Below are positions 37,252 through 46,807 of a DNA stretch of 64,000 bases, piece after piece. Positions within the stretch are counted from its first letter, which is position 1. The number at the start of each line of letters is the position of its first letter. Below the pieces are notes generated by a model. It ran no database searches, was not told the DNA's origin, and saw nothing but the letters and a program-made list of their open reading frames with translations. A program made the position numbers and the translations under genes. The stretch covers positions 9,218 through 73,217 of the forward strand of contig JBNKHI010000013.1 in assembly GCA_050290265.1 (NCBI GenBank). The letters run 5' to 3'. This DNA is from JBNKFV01 sp050290265 (GTDB lineage: Bacteria > Pseudomonadota > Gammaproteobacteria > Pseudomonadales > Cellvibrionaceae).

Positions 37252-39954
37252 ATGACCAGTAACCAAAGCCAGCTTAAATCAGTGAGTTCTGCTGCCAACA
37301 CCCCGAAAGATCCCAACAACGACGGAAGTACACCGCTCAGCCAAAATATCCGTCTGCTGGGCCAGCTACTTGGGCAAAGCATCAAAGCTAACCACCGGGA
37401 AGATGTTTTGGCGTTAGTGGAAAACATTCGCCAATTGGCCAAGGCAGCCAGGGACAATAACCCTGCGGATAGGCAGAAGCTCACCGAACTACTGCTGGGG
37501 CTCACTGATGAACAAATGCTCAGTGTTGCCCGGGCATTCAGCCACTTTCTAAACCTGGCGAATATTGCCGAACAGCAGCAAGCAGTAATGGAAAGTCAAA
37601 TTGAGACTGACAGTAGCAGTGAATTAATCAGTCATTTACTACAGCGCCTTAAAGCGCCAGCCAGCCAACTCAGCAAAGATAAGATTATTCAGGCGATTGA
37701 GTCGCTGCGGATTGAGGTGGTTCTCACCGCCCACCCGACAGAGATCTCCAGGCGTACTTATATCCAAAAGCACCAAATGTTACATCAATGCCTGGAACGC
37801 TTAAGTCAGCGCCCGCTAGGGCCTGCCCATCGCAGGGAAGAGACAGAACGCCTCGGACAACTCATTACCCAGCTCTGGAACACCGATGAAATTCGTCAGG
37901 AACGCCCGACCCCCGTGGATGAGGCTAAATGGGGGTTTAACGTTATTGAACAGTCACTCTGGTTTGCTTTGCCACAGTTTTTACGCAGACTACATCAACT
38001 GGTACAAGACGAATTGGATTACCCATTGCCATTAAACTGGTCCCCCTTTCATTTTGCGTCCTGGATGGGCGGCGACCGCGATGGTAATCCGTTTGTAACG
38101 GCTAAAGTGACCAAGGAAGTCTTACTGTCCAGCCGCTGGATGGCAATGGACCTTTTTTATCACGACATAGAACAACTCTGCGCTGAATTATCTATCACAC
38201 CGGCTAACCAGGCTCTGCTCGATGCCGCCAATCAAAGTCACGAGCCGTATCGGCTTGTGCTGCGCCAGCTCCGTGACGAAATTAAAGAAACACGCGAGTA
38301 TTTAACTGGCCTGTTAACGAAAAAACCCAACCGCGCGCGCAATATTATTCGCACCAATCAGGATTTGCTGAAGCCGCTGATGCTTTGCTACCAATCGCTG
38401 CTGGATTGCGATCTGACAGACCTTGCCAACGGTGCGTTACGCGATACCATTTGGCGTGTGCACGCGTTTGGCGCCTGCCTACTGAAGTTAGATGTCCGAC
38501 AAAACAGTGATCGCCACACACAAGTGCTCTCTGAACTTACACGTTACCTGGGTATTGGCGATTACCAACAGTGGTCAGAAACCGACCGGCAAAACTTTTT
38601 GTATACGGAAATAGCCTCACGTCGTCCGCTGTTGCCTGCGAACTGGCAACCCAGTCCAGAGGTTAAAGAAGTACTGGATACCTGCAGTTTAATAGCCAAA
38701 ACAACGCCCGAAGCCTTGGGCATGTACGTGATTTCCATGGCGCAACAGGCATCCGATGTTCTTGCGGTAAAACTACTACTGCAAGAATCTGGATGTAAAC
38801 ACCTGCCACCCATTGCGCCGCTATTCGAAACCCTTGACGATCTCGACCGCTCAGAACGAGTCATCGGCGATTTACTCGACAATACCAACTATCGCGCCGC
38901 CATCAATGGCGTGCAACCGGTCATGATCGGCTATTCAGACTCCGCTAAAGACGCAGGCTTTTTTGCCGCCGGCTGGGCCCAGTACCGGGCACAGGAAAAT
39001 CTGGTGACACAAACTGAAAAACATGGCGTAAAACTGGTGCTGTTTCATGGTCGAGGTGGCACCGTAGGTCGCGGTGGTGCTCCCGCTCACGACGCGCTGC
39101 TGTCCCAGCCCCCCGGATCCCTGAGCGGCGGCCTGCGGGTTACCGAACAAGGCGAAATGATTCGCTTTAAATTTGGTCTGCCAGATGTCGCGCTTTTATC
39201 GTTGTCCCGCTATTTAACCGCCAATCTTGAAGCTAACCTGCTTCCACCACCAAAACCCAAAGCGGAATGGCGAGCACAAATGGATCAGCTCGCAACAACC
39301 TCCTGCGCGCATTATCGGGAATTTTTGGAGCGGGATGATTTTATTCCGTATTTTCAGGCGGCAACGCCACTTAACGAACTCGGTAATCTACCACTGGGTT
39401 CACGCCCTGCCAAACGCAAAACCACCGGCAGTCTGGAGTCATTGCGGGCTATTCCATGGATATTTTCCTGGTCGCAAAACCGGCTCCTGCTCCCTGTCTG
39501 GCTGGGAACCACAGAAGCTCTGGCCGAGTGCTTCGAAAAAAACCAAGTACCACAATTGGAAGAGATGCAACAAAGCTGGCCATTTTTCCGCAGCCGTTTA
39601 GCCATGCTGGAAATGGTGTTTGCTAAAACCGAGCCGTGGTTATTTGAACTCTACAATGAAAAGCTTGTACCGGAAGAGCAGCATTTTCTCGGCGAAGACC
39701 TGGTCGCCCGCTTAACTAAAGTCATTGAGCAAGTGAAAGTACTGATCCCCTCACACTGTTTATTGCAAGACAACCCGGTTTCACAAGCATCCATCGAGCT
39801 GCGCAACCCATACATCGACCCGCTAAATATATTGCAGGTTGAATTATTGCGCCGCTCAAGAATGTATGAGGAAGACGAAAAACATCAATTGATAGAGCAG
39901 GCGCTGATGGTAACTATTGCGGGTATTTCGGCGGGATTAAGGAATACCGCATAA
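37252..39954 (+). CDS. ppc: phosphoenolpyruvate carboxylase
   Basis: The 900-aa anaplerotic enzyme adds bicarbonate to PEP to make oxaloacetate. Catalytic H161 lies in VLTAHPTEISRRTY. Other signatures are GGDRDGNPFVT, GYSDSAKDAGFFAAGW and the glycine-rich loop FHGRGGTVGRGGAPAHDALL. The C-terminal inhibitor-binding end LRNTA is typical. A strong AAGGAG ribosome-binding site fixes the ATG at 37252. The length agrees with the family (E. coli 883). A GC-rich hairpin follows. Confidence 0.97.
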   Translation: MTSNQSQLKSVSSAANTPKDPNNDGSTPLSQNIRLLGQLLGQSIKANHREDVLALVENIRQLAKAARDNNPADRQKLTELLLGLTDEQMLSVARAFSHFLNLANIAEQQQAVMESQIETDSSSELISHLLQRLKAPASQLSKDKIIQAIESLRIEVVLTAHPTEISRRTYIQKHQMLHQCLERLSQRPLGPAHRREETERLGQLITQLWNTDEIRQERPTPVDEAKWGFNVIEQSLWFALPQFLRRLHQLVQDELDYPLPLNWSPFHFASWMGGDRDGNPFVTAKVTKEVLLSSRWMAMDLFYHDIEQLCAELSITPANQALLDAANQSHEPYRLVLRQLRDEIKETREYLTGLLTKKPNRARNIIRTNQDLLKPLMLCYQSLLDCDLTDLANGALRDTIWRVHAFGACLLKLDVRQNSDRHTQVLSELTRYLGIGDYQQWSETDRQNFLYTEIASRRPLLPANWQPSPEVKEVLDTCSLIAKTTPEALGMYVISMAQQASDVLAVKLLLQESGCKHLPPIAPLFETLDDLDRSERVIGDLLDNTNYRAAINGVQPVMIGYSDSAKDAGFFAAGWAQYRAQENLVTQTEKHGVKLVLFHGRGGTVGRGGAPAHDALLSQPPGSLSGGLRVTEQGEMIRFKFGLPDVALLSLSRYLTANLEANLLPPPKPKAEWRAQMDQLATTSCAHYREFLERDDFIPYFQAATPLNELGNLPLGSRPAKRKTTGSLESLRAIPWIFSWSQNRLLLPVWLGTTEALAECFEKNQVPQLEEMQQSWPFFRSRLAMLEMVFAKTEPWLFELYNEKLVPEEQHFLGEDLVARLTKVIEQVKVLIPSHCLLQDNPVSQASIELRNPYIDPLNILQVELLRRSRMYEEDEKHQLIEQALMVTIAGISAGLRNTA

Positions 39955-39970
39955 AGACATCCGTAGCATC

Positions 39971-39999
39971 ACGGGTGGCGCACTTAGCGCGCCACCCGT
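39971..39999 (+). terminator. stem-loop after ppc
   Basis: An 11-bp perfect stem ACGGGTGGCGC/GCGCCACCCGT with a 7-nt loop lies 16 nt after the stop. It is followed by Cs, not Ts, so it is strong structurally but atypical as an intrinsic terminator. Confidence 0.55.
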
Positions 40000-40230
40000 C
40001 CCCCTCAAACGCCCCCCATATTAAGTACATCCAAACACCTCAAAAAGTGTTCAGTGGCAAAGCAGGAGCTTTCGGCTTATTATTTGCCCTTGGTGAACTT
40101 GCAGGTATCACAACTCTTTCAGGCCTATTTTCTATGTAGCTAATCTGCCTATGCCCGGCAGCTACAGTGTAAATGCTTGCCGAAGACCTGTCCCGCCATA
40201 CAAAATTCAAATAAGCTTGAGAGACCCACT

Positions 40231-41316
40231 ATGTTCGTGACGGCAAAGCGCTATACAGAGTCAGAAAACGAGAGAATAGAACTAAAAAATACCTGTCAAC
40301 AACAAGAACAAAACTTACTTGCTGCCCAGCAACATATTGCTGAACTTGAAAAAACCATAAAATTAAACGCGACAAAGAGCAATGACCTGGGCGTTATGCG
40401 CAATGCCATCAAAGGTATGCAACCAGTTAATGCTATACGGCAACGTATAGGCGAGATGGCTCAAAGCCTGCTGGAAGAACAAAGCGTCATACTGAATTCG
40501 GCTGCGGTGTACGATCAGTCAAGCAGCAATATGCGGACACTTATCACCAGCCTGGATGTAATAGAGACAGAGATTACAGTGACCCACGACAACGTTGCCG
40601 GGCTACGAGGTCTATCGGAAGCCATTTCACAGTTTGTGGGTATTATTAACAACATATCTGAACAAACCAATTTACTAGCACTGAATGCAGCTATTGAGGC
40701 AGCGCGAGCTGGAGAGCAAGGCCGTGGTTTTGCGGTAGTGGCAGACGAGGTTAGAAATCTTGCCAAGCGCGCAGGTGAAGCAAGCTCCGAAATTGCTAAT
40801 TTGGTGTCTAACATCACCAATAAAACTGGCGACGCCGATCGCAGCATTTCTACCGTGAAAGATAGCTGCCGGCAGATGCTTGAAAATGCCAACGTAACCA
40901 ACGAGTCGCTGGAACGCTTAATCGACTTCTCCCGCTCAATGAACGACACCATTACCCGCGAGGCCACTGCCAGCTTTATAGAAACAGTAAAACTCGATCA
41001 TATAGGCTGGAAACAAGAGGTCTACGCCAACTGGCTAGCCCCGAACCAAGTAAAAAGTAACTTGGCAGATCATCACCAGTGCCGTTTAGGTCGGTGGTAC
41101 TACGAAGGCGATGGAGCCAGTCAATACAAGCACCTCAACAGTTATCGAGATCTTGAAAAGCCCCACGCGAGTGTTCATGAAAACGGTCTGCGTGCGCTCA
41201 ATATGTTACGCGAAAACAAGCTCGCTGAATCAGTGGAAGCACTGATGCAAATGGAAAAAGCCAGTGATGAAACCATAGCCATACTGGCAAGAATGGGCAA
41301 TGAAATAGAGCGCTGA
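40231..41316 (+). CDS. cytosolic chemoreceptor with CZB zinc domain
   Basis: The 361-aa protein has no transmembrane segment. An N-terminal coiled coil leads to the methyl-accepting signalling hairpin (EQTNLLALNAAIEAARAG and GRGFAVVADEVRNLAKR) and a C-terminal chemoreceptor zinc-binding (CZB) domain. Its metal ligands are H257, C284 (HQCRLGRWYYEG), H312 and H316 (HASVH). TlpD of Helicobacter has this layout and senses zinc-thiolate oxidation by hypochlorite. The start ATG 40231 is preferred over an upstream ATG at 40177, because the protein then begins MFVTAKRY with GAGAG upstream. No che genes are near. Confidence 0.88.
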   Translation: MFVTAKRYTESENERIELKNTCQQQEQNLLAAQQHIAELEKTIKLNATKSNDLGVMRNAIKGMQPVNAIRQRIGEMAQSLLEEQSVILNSAAVYDQSSSNMRTLITSLDVIETEITVTHDNVAGLRGLSEAISQFVGIINNISEQTNLLALNAAIEAARAGEQGRGFAVVADEVRNLAKRAGEASSEIANLVSNITNKTGDADRSISTVKDSCRQMLENANVTNESLERLIDFSRSMNDTITREATASFIETVKLDHIGWKQEVYANWLAPNQVKSNLADHHQCRLGRWYYEGDGASQYKHLNSYRDLEKPHASVHENGLRALNMLRENKLAESVEALMQMEKASDETIAILARMGNEIER

Positions 41317-41359
41317 AATCAACCGGCCGGATTCCAACAATCTTCTAGGCCACCTAATG

Positions 41360-41391
41360 AAAAACCCCGGACTATGCCGGGGTTTTTCGTT
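41360..41391 (+). terminator. intrinsic terminator after the chemoreceptor gene
   Basis: A perfect 11-bp stem AAAAACCCCGG/CCGGGGTTTTT with a 6-nt loop. It also fits the convergent DUF805 gene. Confidence 0.9.
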
Positions 41392-41413
41392 TTTCTTCTA
41401 GCCTGTCTTGCCA

Positions 41414-41773
41414 CTATACGTCCGTTGAAACCGACAATGCTTTAGGGTTAGGCCCGAACTCATTATCCTCCACGCTGTCAGTCAGCAAAAATACTAACAT
41501 CACAATCAAACCAATCAGCGGAATAAAGTAGATCAATTGCCACCAACCGCTACGGCCGATATCGTGTAAACGACGTGCAGTAATCGCAATGCTGGGAACT
41601 AACATCCCCAGAGAAAACACAAGCCCCAGTAGCACAATACCCAAGACATTATCGATAACGCCGAGAACGATGGTGAAAATGAAATAGAACAAAACAAACA
41701 TCCAATACTGTTTGCGGGTCGCCCGGCCTGTGAACTCTGCATATTTTCGTAGTGCGTCGATGAAGTAATCCAT
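41414..41773 (-). CDS. DUF805 inner-membrane protein
   Basis: The 119-aa protein has three or four transmembrane helices. It opens with the family-type YFIDALRKYAEFTGRATRKQYWMF, includes ITARRLHDIGRSGWW, and has a polar C-terminus. DUF805 proteins are small and widespread; their function is unknown. The gene converges with the chemoreceptor gene onto a shared terminator. Confidence 0.85.
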   Translation of the reverse strand: MDYFIDALRKYAEFTGRATRKQYWMFVLFYFIFTIVLGVIDNVLGIVLLGLVFSLGMLVPSIAITARRLHDIGRSGWWQLIYFIPLIGLIVMLVFLLTDSVEDNEFGPNPKALSVSTDV

Positions 41774-41902
41774 TATTTATTTCCTTGTGTTAGTAGTTAA
41801 GGTCCAACTTTCGGATATTAACCTTTTTTAAGGCAACAGATAAACGAGTATATAATTTGCAATACCTGCCTCAGTGCTCACCCCAATCGGCTCTTTATGT
41901 GC

Positions 41903-42025
41903 TCTGTGCACATCAGTGAATTGAAGCCCAAGAACCTACCCAGCCGCTTCAGGCGGTTCAATAAAAAGGCCTCTCGATGAGGATTGATTATATGAAAATA
42001 GCGGTTGGCCGGATTTGATTCTCGC
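41903..42025. repeat. degenerate duplicate of the tRNA-Pro 3' flank, copy A
   Basis: Copy A shares with copy B (42073-42196) the ordered blocks ATCAGTGAA (41912), GGTTCAATAAAAA (41955), CTCGATGAG and TGGCCGGATTTGA (42006), at a nearly constant offset of 171-175 nt. The last block matches the T-arm region of the tRNA-Pro gene, so copy A contains a fragment of the tRNA 3' end. Confidence 0.6.
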
Positions 42026-42072
42026 CTTCCATGGCGCTCACCCCTGCGGGGCAGCTAACGCTGTCCTGATTT

Positions 42073-42196
42073 GCTCCAGGCAAATCAGTGAACCGAGGTC
42101 TAAGAACAATTCCGCTCAATCGAGCGGTTCAATAAAAAAGGCCACTCGATGAGTGGCCTTTTTTATTGAATTGGTCGGAGTGGCCGGATTTGAACC
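42073..42196. repeat. tRNA-Pro 3' flank, copy B
   Basis: Intact partner of copy A, including the functional tRNA-Pro terminator and the 3' end of the tRNA gene. The terminator stem has decayed in copy A (AAAAAGGCCTCTCGATGAGG remains), so copy A is the older or released copy. Confidence 0.6.
42131..42167 (-). terminator. terminator of tRNA-Pro
   Basis: A perfect 17-bp stem (42131-42147 with 42151-42167) around GAT, with A- and T-runs at both ends. It lies 5 nt downstream of the tRNA 3' CCA. Confidence 0.92.
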
Positions 42197-42248
42197 GACG
42201 ACCACCACACCCCCAGTGTGGTGCGCTACCAGGCTGCGCTACACTCCG
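42172..42248 (-). tRNA. tRNA-Pro(GGG)
   Basis: 77 nt on the minus strand including an encoded CCA. The acceptor stem CGGAGTG/CACTCCG pairs, the D-arm region is GCGCAGCCTGGTAGCGC, and the anticodon stem CCACA/TGTGG encloses CTGGGGG with anticodon GGG. The T-arm carries GGTTCAAAT. It strongly resembles E. coli proL. Confidence 0.95.
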
Positions 42249-42385
42249 TACAGTTGCTAAGCTATTGATTTATTGGAAAAACCGGCTTAGCGAAGAGGCT
42301 GGCATCATACCTAAACAAGGTGAATTTGCAAGCTTTTTGCGTTGGCGTAAACCCAATCGGGTTGCGTCAACAAAGGTAGAAATTA

Positions 42386-42742
42386 TCAGGTTTTTAATAC
42401 CACCAGTACTTCTTCCAGCTCGGCAATCATCTGGCTAACTAGCTGACTGAATTGACTGGAGTCTGCTTGCGCGGTTTCACCTGTCATTTGTTGTCTGGCG
42501 CCACCAATGGTAAAGCCCTGATCATACAGTAACCCGCGAATTTGACGGATGGTGAGTACATCCTGACGCTGATAATAACGACGGTTACCGCGACGTTTTA
42601 CCGGTTTTAACTGAGGGAATTCTTGTTCCCAATAACGCAGCACATGGGGTTTTACTGCACACAGGTCACTCACTTCACCTATGGTGAAATAACGTTTACC
42701 TGGAATGGGAGGAAGTTCGTCGTTATGACTTGGTTCCAGCAT
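42386..42742 (-). CDS. MerR-family transcriptional regulator
   Basis: The 118-aa protein has an N-terminal winged helix of MerR type (YFTIGEVSDLCAVKPHVLRYWEQEF, then RRGNRRYYQRQDV) and a short C-terminal helical part. There is no effector-binding domain or cysteine metal site. The same gene follows ihfA in pseudomonads. Its start codon lies inside the end of ihfA (20-nt overlap), so it is translationally coupled. The targets are unknown. Confidence 0.9.
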   Translation of the reverse strand: MLEPSHNDELPPIPGKRYFTIGEVSDLCAVKPHVLRYWEQEFPQLKPVKRRGNRRYYQRQDVLTIRQIRGLLYDQGFTIGGARQQMTGETAQADSSQFSQLVSQMIAELEEVLVVLKT

Positions 42743-43028
42743 AAGCTTCTACTCGTGCCTTCAATTTTTGTCCGGGGCGAAAGGTCACCACGCGCCGCGC
42801 GGTGATTGGAATTTCTTCGCCAGTTTTTGGATTACGGCCTGGACGCTGACTTTTATCTCTTAAATCAAAGTTACCAAACCCAGACAACTTAACGGGTTCA
42901 TTAGTTTCCAATGATGTACGAATTTCTTCAAAAAAGAGTTCAACCAGTTCTTTTGCCTCGCGCTTGTTAAGCCCAAGGTCTTCGTATAACTGTTCTGCCA
43001 GATCTGCTTTCGTTAGCGCCCCATCCAT
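42723..43028 (-). CDS. ihfA: integration host factor subunit alpha
   Basis: The 101-aa nucleoid protein pairs with IhfB to bend DNA sharply. It shows the whole HU/IHF fold: MDGALTKADLAEQLYEDLGL, VKLSGFGNFDLRDK, and the DNA-intercalating arm GRNPKTGEEIPITARRVVTFRPGQKLK. It starts 12 nt after pheT, as in E. coli and pseudomonads, so it is probably cotranscribed with pheST. Confidence 0.97.
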   Translation of the reverse strand: MDGALTKADLAEQLYEDLGLNKREAKELVELFFEEIRTSLETNEPVKLSGFGNFDLRDKSQRPGRNPKTGEEIPITARRVVTFRPGQKLKARVEAYAGTKS

Positions 43029-43040
43029 AAGCCATCAGCC

Positions 43041-45434
43041 TCACCTAAGGGTTGCGTTACATTTCGCCTCTAAGCTTGATACCACGCTAGCCATGAAGGC
43101 GTTAATTTCATCCTCATTAAGAGTGCGTGATGGATGCTGAAAGGTCAAGCCTAATGCGACACTTTTTCTATACGTATCAATGCCTTTGCCAACATATACG
43201 TCAAAAACCTTTAAGTCTTCGAGGTAACTTCCTGCATTTTCTCGAACTTGCTGGAAAAGATCTCCAATACTGACTGTTTTATCGACAATAACAGCGATAT
43301 CGCGACGAACGGCCGGAAAACGAGAGATTCCAGAGAAATTCGGTATCTTACCCTGCTGTAACGAAGCCAATGAAACTTCGAATAAGTATACCGGCTGGTT
43401 TATACCGAGAGTTTGCTGCAATTGCGGGTGCAGCGCGCCTATGATCCCAACCTTTTCACCATTCAATAAAATTGCAGCGGTTTGACCAGGATGCAACGCA
43501 GCAACGGAGTCTGCTGAAAACGCCCAGGCAGCCTCATTATTGGTGAGAGCCAGCAGGCTTTCAACATCGGCTTTGACATCAAAGAAGTCGGCCTTCTCAG
43601 CAGTTTCAGCCCAGTTTTCCGGGAATCGACTGCCGTAAACCAAACCACCCAGCACCGGCTCTTGGGTCAGGCCCGCCGGGCCAGGCACGAATTTCTGCCC
43701 GGTTTCAAATAGACGCACACGGCTCTGTTGACGGTTAAGGTTATTTTGCAATGTCGAGACTAAACTCGGCCACAAACTGGTACGCATAACAGCCATATCT
43801 GCACTAATAGGGTTCTGCAAGGATACCGGGGTGATATCCGGGTTAAACGCCTGCTGCAATTTAGGCTCGATAAAGCTGTAGCTTACGGTCTCCTGGTAAC
43901 CGCGAGCAATTAACTGCTGTTGAACGGCATGAATGGGCAATTTGGCTTCTTCGTGACGCTCAATAGGCAATGCCATTTTCATTTTCGTCGTGGGCAAATT
44001 GTTATAACCATAGACGCGGGCAAGCTCTTCTAGCAGATCTTCTTCAATCTCGATATCGAAACGATAACTGGGCACCGCAAACGTCCAACTAGTATCGTCT
44101 GATGCCACAACCGTTAGCCCTAAACGCGTGATAATGCCCTCCACATCAGCATCCGACATGGCAAAACCCAGGCCCGATTCAATGCGTGTTTTGCGAAGTG
44201 TGACAGGCGCAATCTGCGGCAGATTTTCGGTAGATTCTGCACGAACCACCGGACCTGCACTGCCACCAACAATGCTTAACAAGAGTTCGGTCGCGCGCTC
44301 CAGCGCTTGCTCTTGTAGCTGGAAATCCACACCCCGCTCAAAGCGGTGTGAAGAGTCTGTATGCAAACCATAGTTACGCGCTTTACCGGCGATGGCCAAT
44401 GGCGCAAAGAATGCGCTTTCAAGGAATATATCCACTGTTGATGCAGTCACTGCGCTGGCAGCACCGCCCATAATACCGGCCATAGCCAGAGGCCCTGACT
44501 CGTCGGCAATAACGAGGGTGTCGGCCTTGAGCTTAATTTCCTGGTCGTCCAACAAGGTTAATAATTCGCCCTCGGCAGCCATACGAACCTGTATATCACC
44601 GTTCAACTTGGACAAGTCGAACGCATGCATAGGCTGGCCCAGTTCAAGCAACACATAGTTGGTTACATCAACCACCGCATCAATCGAGCGCAGCCCGGAA
44701 CGACGGAGTTTCTCCTGCATCCACAGTGGCGATGGCTGGCTGATATCGACGCCCTTGATCACTCGCCCTACATAACGCGGGCAAGCTTCAGCGGCAACCA
44801 GTTGCACTGATTTCACCACATCAATGGTGACCGGCTGTTCAGAAATAACCGGCGCGCAGACATCAAGACGATTCAGTACACCCACTTCACGCGCGATACC
44901 ACGCACGCTTAAACAGTCACTGCGGTTGGGCGTCAGGTCTACCTCTATAATCTGATCATTCAAACTCAGGTAATCGCGCAAGTCGGTGCCGACCGGGGCA
45001 TCCTGGGGCAATTCCCATAAGCCGTCATCATCGTCACCCGCCTGGAGTTCGGTTTGCGCACAAAGCATGCCGAACGATTCAACACCACGCAGTTTGGCTT
45101 TTTTAATCTTAAAGGCTTTGCCATCGTCACCTGGCGGCAACTCAGCACCAATCGTAGCAAACGGAATTTTGATGCCAACACGCGCATTAGGTGCACCGCA
45201 AACCACCTGCGCAAGCTCATCACCATGACCTGCAACCTTGCAGACACGCAGTTTATCCGCGTCAGGATGCTGTGCTATTTCAACAATTTCACCCACCACT
45301 ACGCCACTAAAGACACCGGCGACAGGCTCAACGCTGTCCACTTCCAGACCAGCCATGGTGATTTGTTCGACTAATTCCGATGTTGCTAATGCAGGTTGTA
45401 CCCACTCGCGCAACCAAGACTCACTAATTTTCAT
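43041..45434 (-). CDS. pheT: phenylalanyl-tRNA synthetase beta subunit
   Basis: The 797-aa beta subunit of the alpha2-beta2 enzyme has an N-terminal tRNA-binding OB fold (VGEIVEIAQHPDADKLRVCKV), a B3/B4 editing region that clears Tyr-tRNA(Phe), a B5 domain, a catalytic-like core, and a C-terminal anticodon-binding FDX-ACB domain (ISRFPAVRRDIAVIVD). Length matches E. coli (795). It follows pheS after 99 nt. Confidence 0.96.
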   Translation of the reverse strand: MKISESWLREWVQPALATSELVEQITMAGLEVDSVEPVAGVFSGVVVGEIVEIAQHPDADKLRVCKVAGHGDELAQVVCGAPNARVGIKIPFATIGAELPPGDDGKAFKIKKAKLRGVESFGMLCAQTELQAGDDDDGLWELPQDAPVGTDLRDYLSLNDQIIEVDLTPNRSDCLSVRGIAREVGVLNRLDVCAPVISEQPVTIDVVKSVQLVAAEACPRYVGRVIKGVDISQPSPLWMQEKLRRSGLRSIDAVVDVTNYVLLELGQPMHAFDLSKLNGDIQVRMAAEGELLTLLDDQEIKLKADTLVIADESGPLAMAGIMGGAASAVTASTVDIFLESAFFAPLAIAGKARNYGLHTDSSHRFERGVDFQLQEQALERATELLLSIVGGSAGPVVRAESTENLPQIAPVTLRKTRIESGLGFAMSDADVEGIITRLGLTVVASDDTSWTFAVPSYRFDIEIEEDLLEELARVYGYNNLPTTKMKMALPIERHEEAKLPIHAVQQQLIARGYQETVSYSFIEPKLQQAFNPDITPVSLQNPISADMAVMRTSLWPSLVSTLQNNLNRQQSRVRLFETGQKFVPGPAGLTQEPVLGGLVYGSRFPENWAETAEKADFFDVKADVESLLALTNNEAAWAFSADSVAALHPGQTAAILLNGEKVGIIGALHPQLQQTLGINQPVYLFEVSLASLQQGKIPNFSGISRFPAVRRDIAVIVDKTVSIGDLFQQVRENAGSYLEDLKVFDVYVGKGIDTYRKSVALGLTFQHPSRTLNEDEINAFMASVVSSLEAKCNATLR

Positions 45435-45533
45435 GAATTCGTTCCGTTAAGAAATTTCTTTACGTACTAATGCTATGGATTTTACGTTTTGGATCAGTGT
45501 AATCAGGCGACCCAATCACTCTCAATCTATCGC

Positions 45534-46565
45534 CTAGTTAAACTGCTTTAAGAAACGCAGATCGTTTTCAAAAAACAACCGCAGATCATCAACGCCATAA
45601 CGCAGCATTGCCAGGCGATCCACTCCCATACCAAAGGCAAAGCCGGTGTAAACCTCGCTATCTACACCGCTGGCTTTAAGCACATTGGGGTGCACCATGC
45701 CGCACCCCCCCACTTCGATCCAGCCGGTTTGACCGCATACACGGCAACCTTTACCACCGCAATTGGTACACTGGATGTCCATTTCTGCAGAGGGTTCGGT
45801 AAACGGGAAGTACGAAGGGCGAAAACGCACGGGCGCGTCGGCCTCGAAGAAAGCTTTCAGAAACTGGTCCATCGTGCCTTTTAGATCAGCAAAGCTAACG
45901 CCCTTGTCGATCAATAAGCCTTCTACCTGATGAAACATGGGTGTGTGGGTTAAGTCAGAATCGCAACGATAAACACGACCAGGACAAATCACCCGAATAG
46001 GGGGCTCCTGTTTTTCCATCACACGGACCTGTACCGGCGAGGTATGGGTGCGCAAAACGTGTGTACCCGATACTTGGTCTGGGTTCACGTAAAACGTGTC
46101 GTGCATTGCCCGTGCGGGATGGTGTGAGGGAATATTTAGCGCCTCGAAGTTGTGATAGTCGTCTTCGATTTCCGGTCCCTCTTCCACCTTATAACCTGCC
46201 GCAGTAAAGATGGCCTCTATACGCTGACGCGTACGGGTAATGGGATGCAAACCTCCATTCACCTGACCACGTCCGGGCAGGGTTACATCAATGGTTTCGG
46301 ATGCAAGCTTGGCATTGATCGCGGCCTGCTCCAAAGCCTGCTTGCGCAGAGTCAGCTGTTCCTGAACCCGCTCTTTGGCTTGATTAATTTCAGCGCCAGC
46401 TTTCGGCCGCTCTTCAGCCGATAAGCCGCCCAGGCTCTTTAACAGTGCCGTAATTTGGCCTTTTTTACCCAGATATTCGACCCGCACATGGTCAAGTGCG
46501 GCGAGGTCTTCAGCTTCAGCCACCAGTTTCAAGGCCTGGTCTGTCAGTACCGACAGATTTTCCAT
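45534..46565 (-). CDS. pheS: phenylalanyl-tRNA synthetase alpha subunit
   Basis: The 343-aa class II synthetase subunit carries the catalytic core. It shows an N-terminal coiled coil, HPITRTRQRIEAIF, the motif 2 region RVYRCDSDLTHTPMFHQVEG, the PSYFPFTEPSAEMDIQC phenylalanine pocket, and motif 3 FAFGMGVDRLAMLRYG. It forms a tetramer with PheT. Leader-peptide attenuation, as in E. coli, is not visible in the upstream gap. Confidence 0.96.
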   Translation of the reverse strand: MENLSVLTDQALKLVAEAEDLAALDHVRVEYLGKKGQITALLKSLGGLSAEERPKAGAEINQAKERVQEQLTLRKQALEQAAINAKLASETIDVTLPGRGQVNGGLHPITRTRQRIEAIFTAAGYKVEEGPEIEDDYHNFEALNIPSHHPARAMHDTFYVNPDQVSGTHVLRTHTSPVQVRVMEKQEPPIRVICPGRVYRCDSDLTHTPMFHQVEGLLIDKGVSFADLKGTMDQFLKAFFEADAPVRFRPSYFPFTEPSAEMDIQCTNCGGKGCRVCGQTGWIEVGGCGMVHPNVLKASGVDSEVYTGFAFGMGVDRLAMLRYGVDDLRLFFENDLRFLKQFN

Positions 46566-46725
46566 TACTTAGCTCCACGTATTTGGCCAAACAAATAGAA
46601 GCATCTATTTGGCACTCGAATTTTTACCGTTTTATTTCTATACCGATTTTTACAGTTACCGGTTATTCCATGTGTTGTCGATTTGCCAAAGCTCACAAGA
46701 TAGCAACCAATGGCAAACACAAACA

Positions 46726-46761
46726 AAAAAGGGAGAAGCTGTTACGCCCCTCCCCTTTTTA
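46726..46761 (-). terminator. probable terminator after rplT
   Basis: On the minus strand AAAAAGGGGAG can pair with TCTCCCTTTTT across a short GC-rich loop, with a one-base bulge, and is followed by TTTGTTT. It lies about 47 nt after the rplT stop and ahead of pheS. Confidence 0.55.
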
Positions 46762-46807
46762 ATACCTGCTGCCATGCCAAACACAGCAACAGATGTTCAC
46801 TTGGGCC

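Larger units (their letters stand above)
41774..42171. other. DUF805-tRNA-Pro intergenic region with repeat structure
   Basis: This 398-nt stretch has no gene. Its right part is the flank of tRNA-Pro with its terminator (42131-42167), and its left part is a degenerate copy of the same flank (listed as repeats). Confidence 0.5.

Noticed and set aside
42166..42438. Open frame with SEWPDLNRRPPHPQCG-like translation
   Set aside because: It is the antisense translation of the tRNA-Pro gene, a well-known false ORF.
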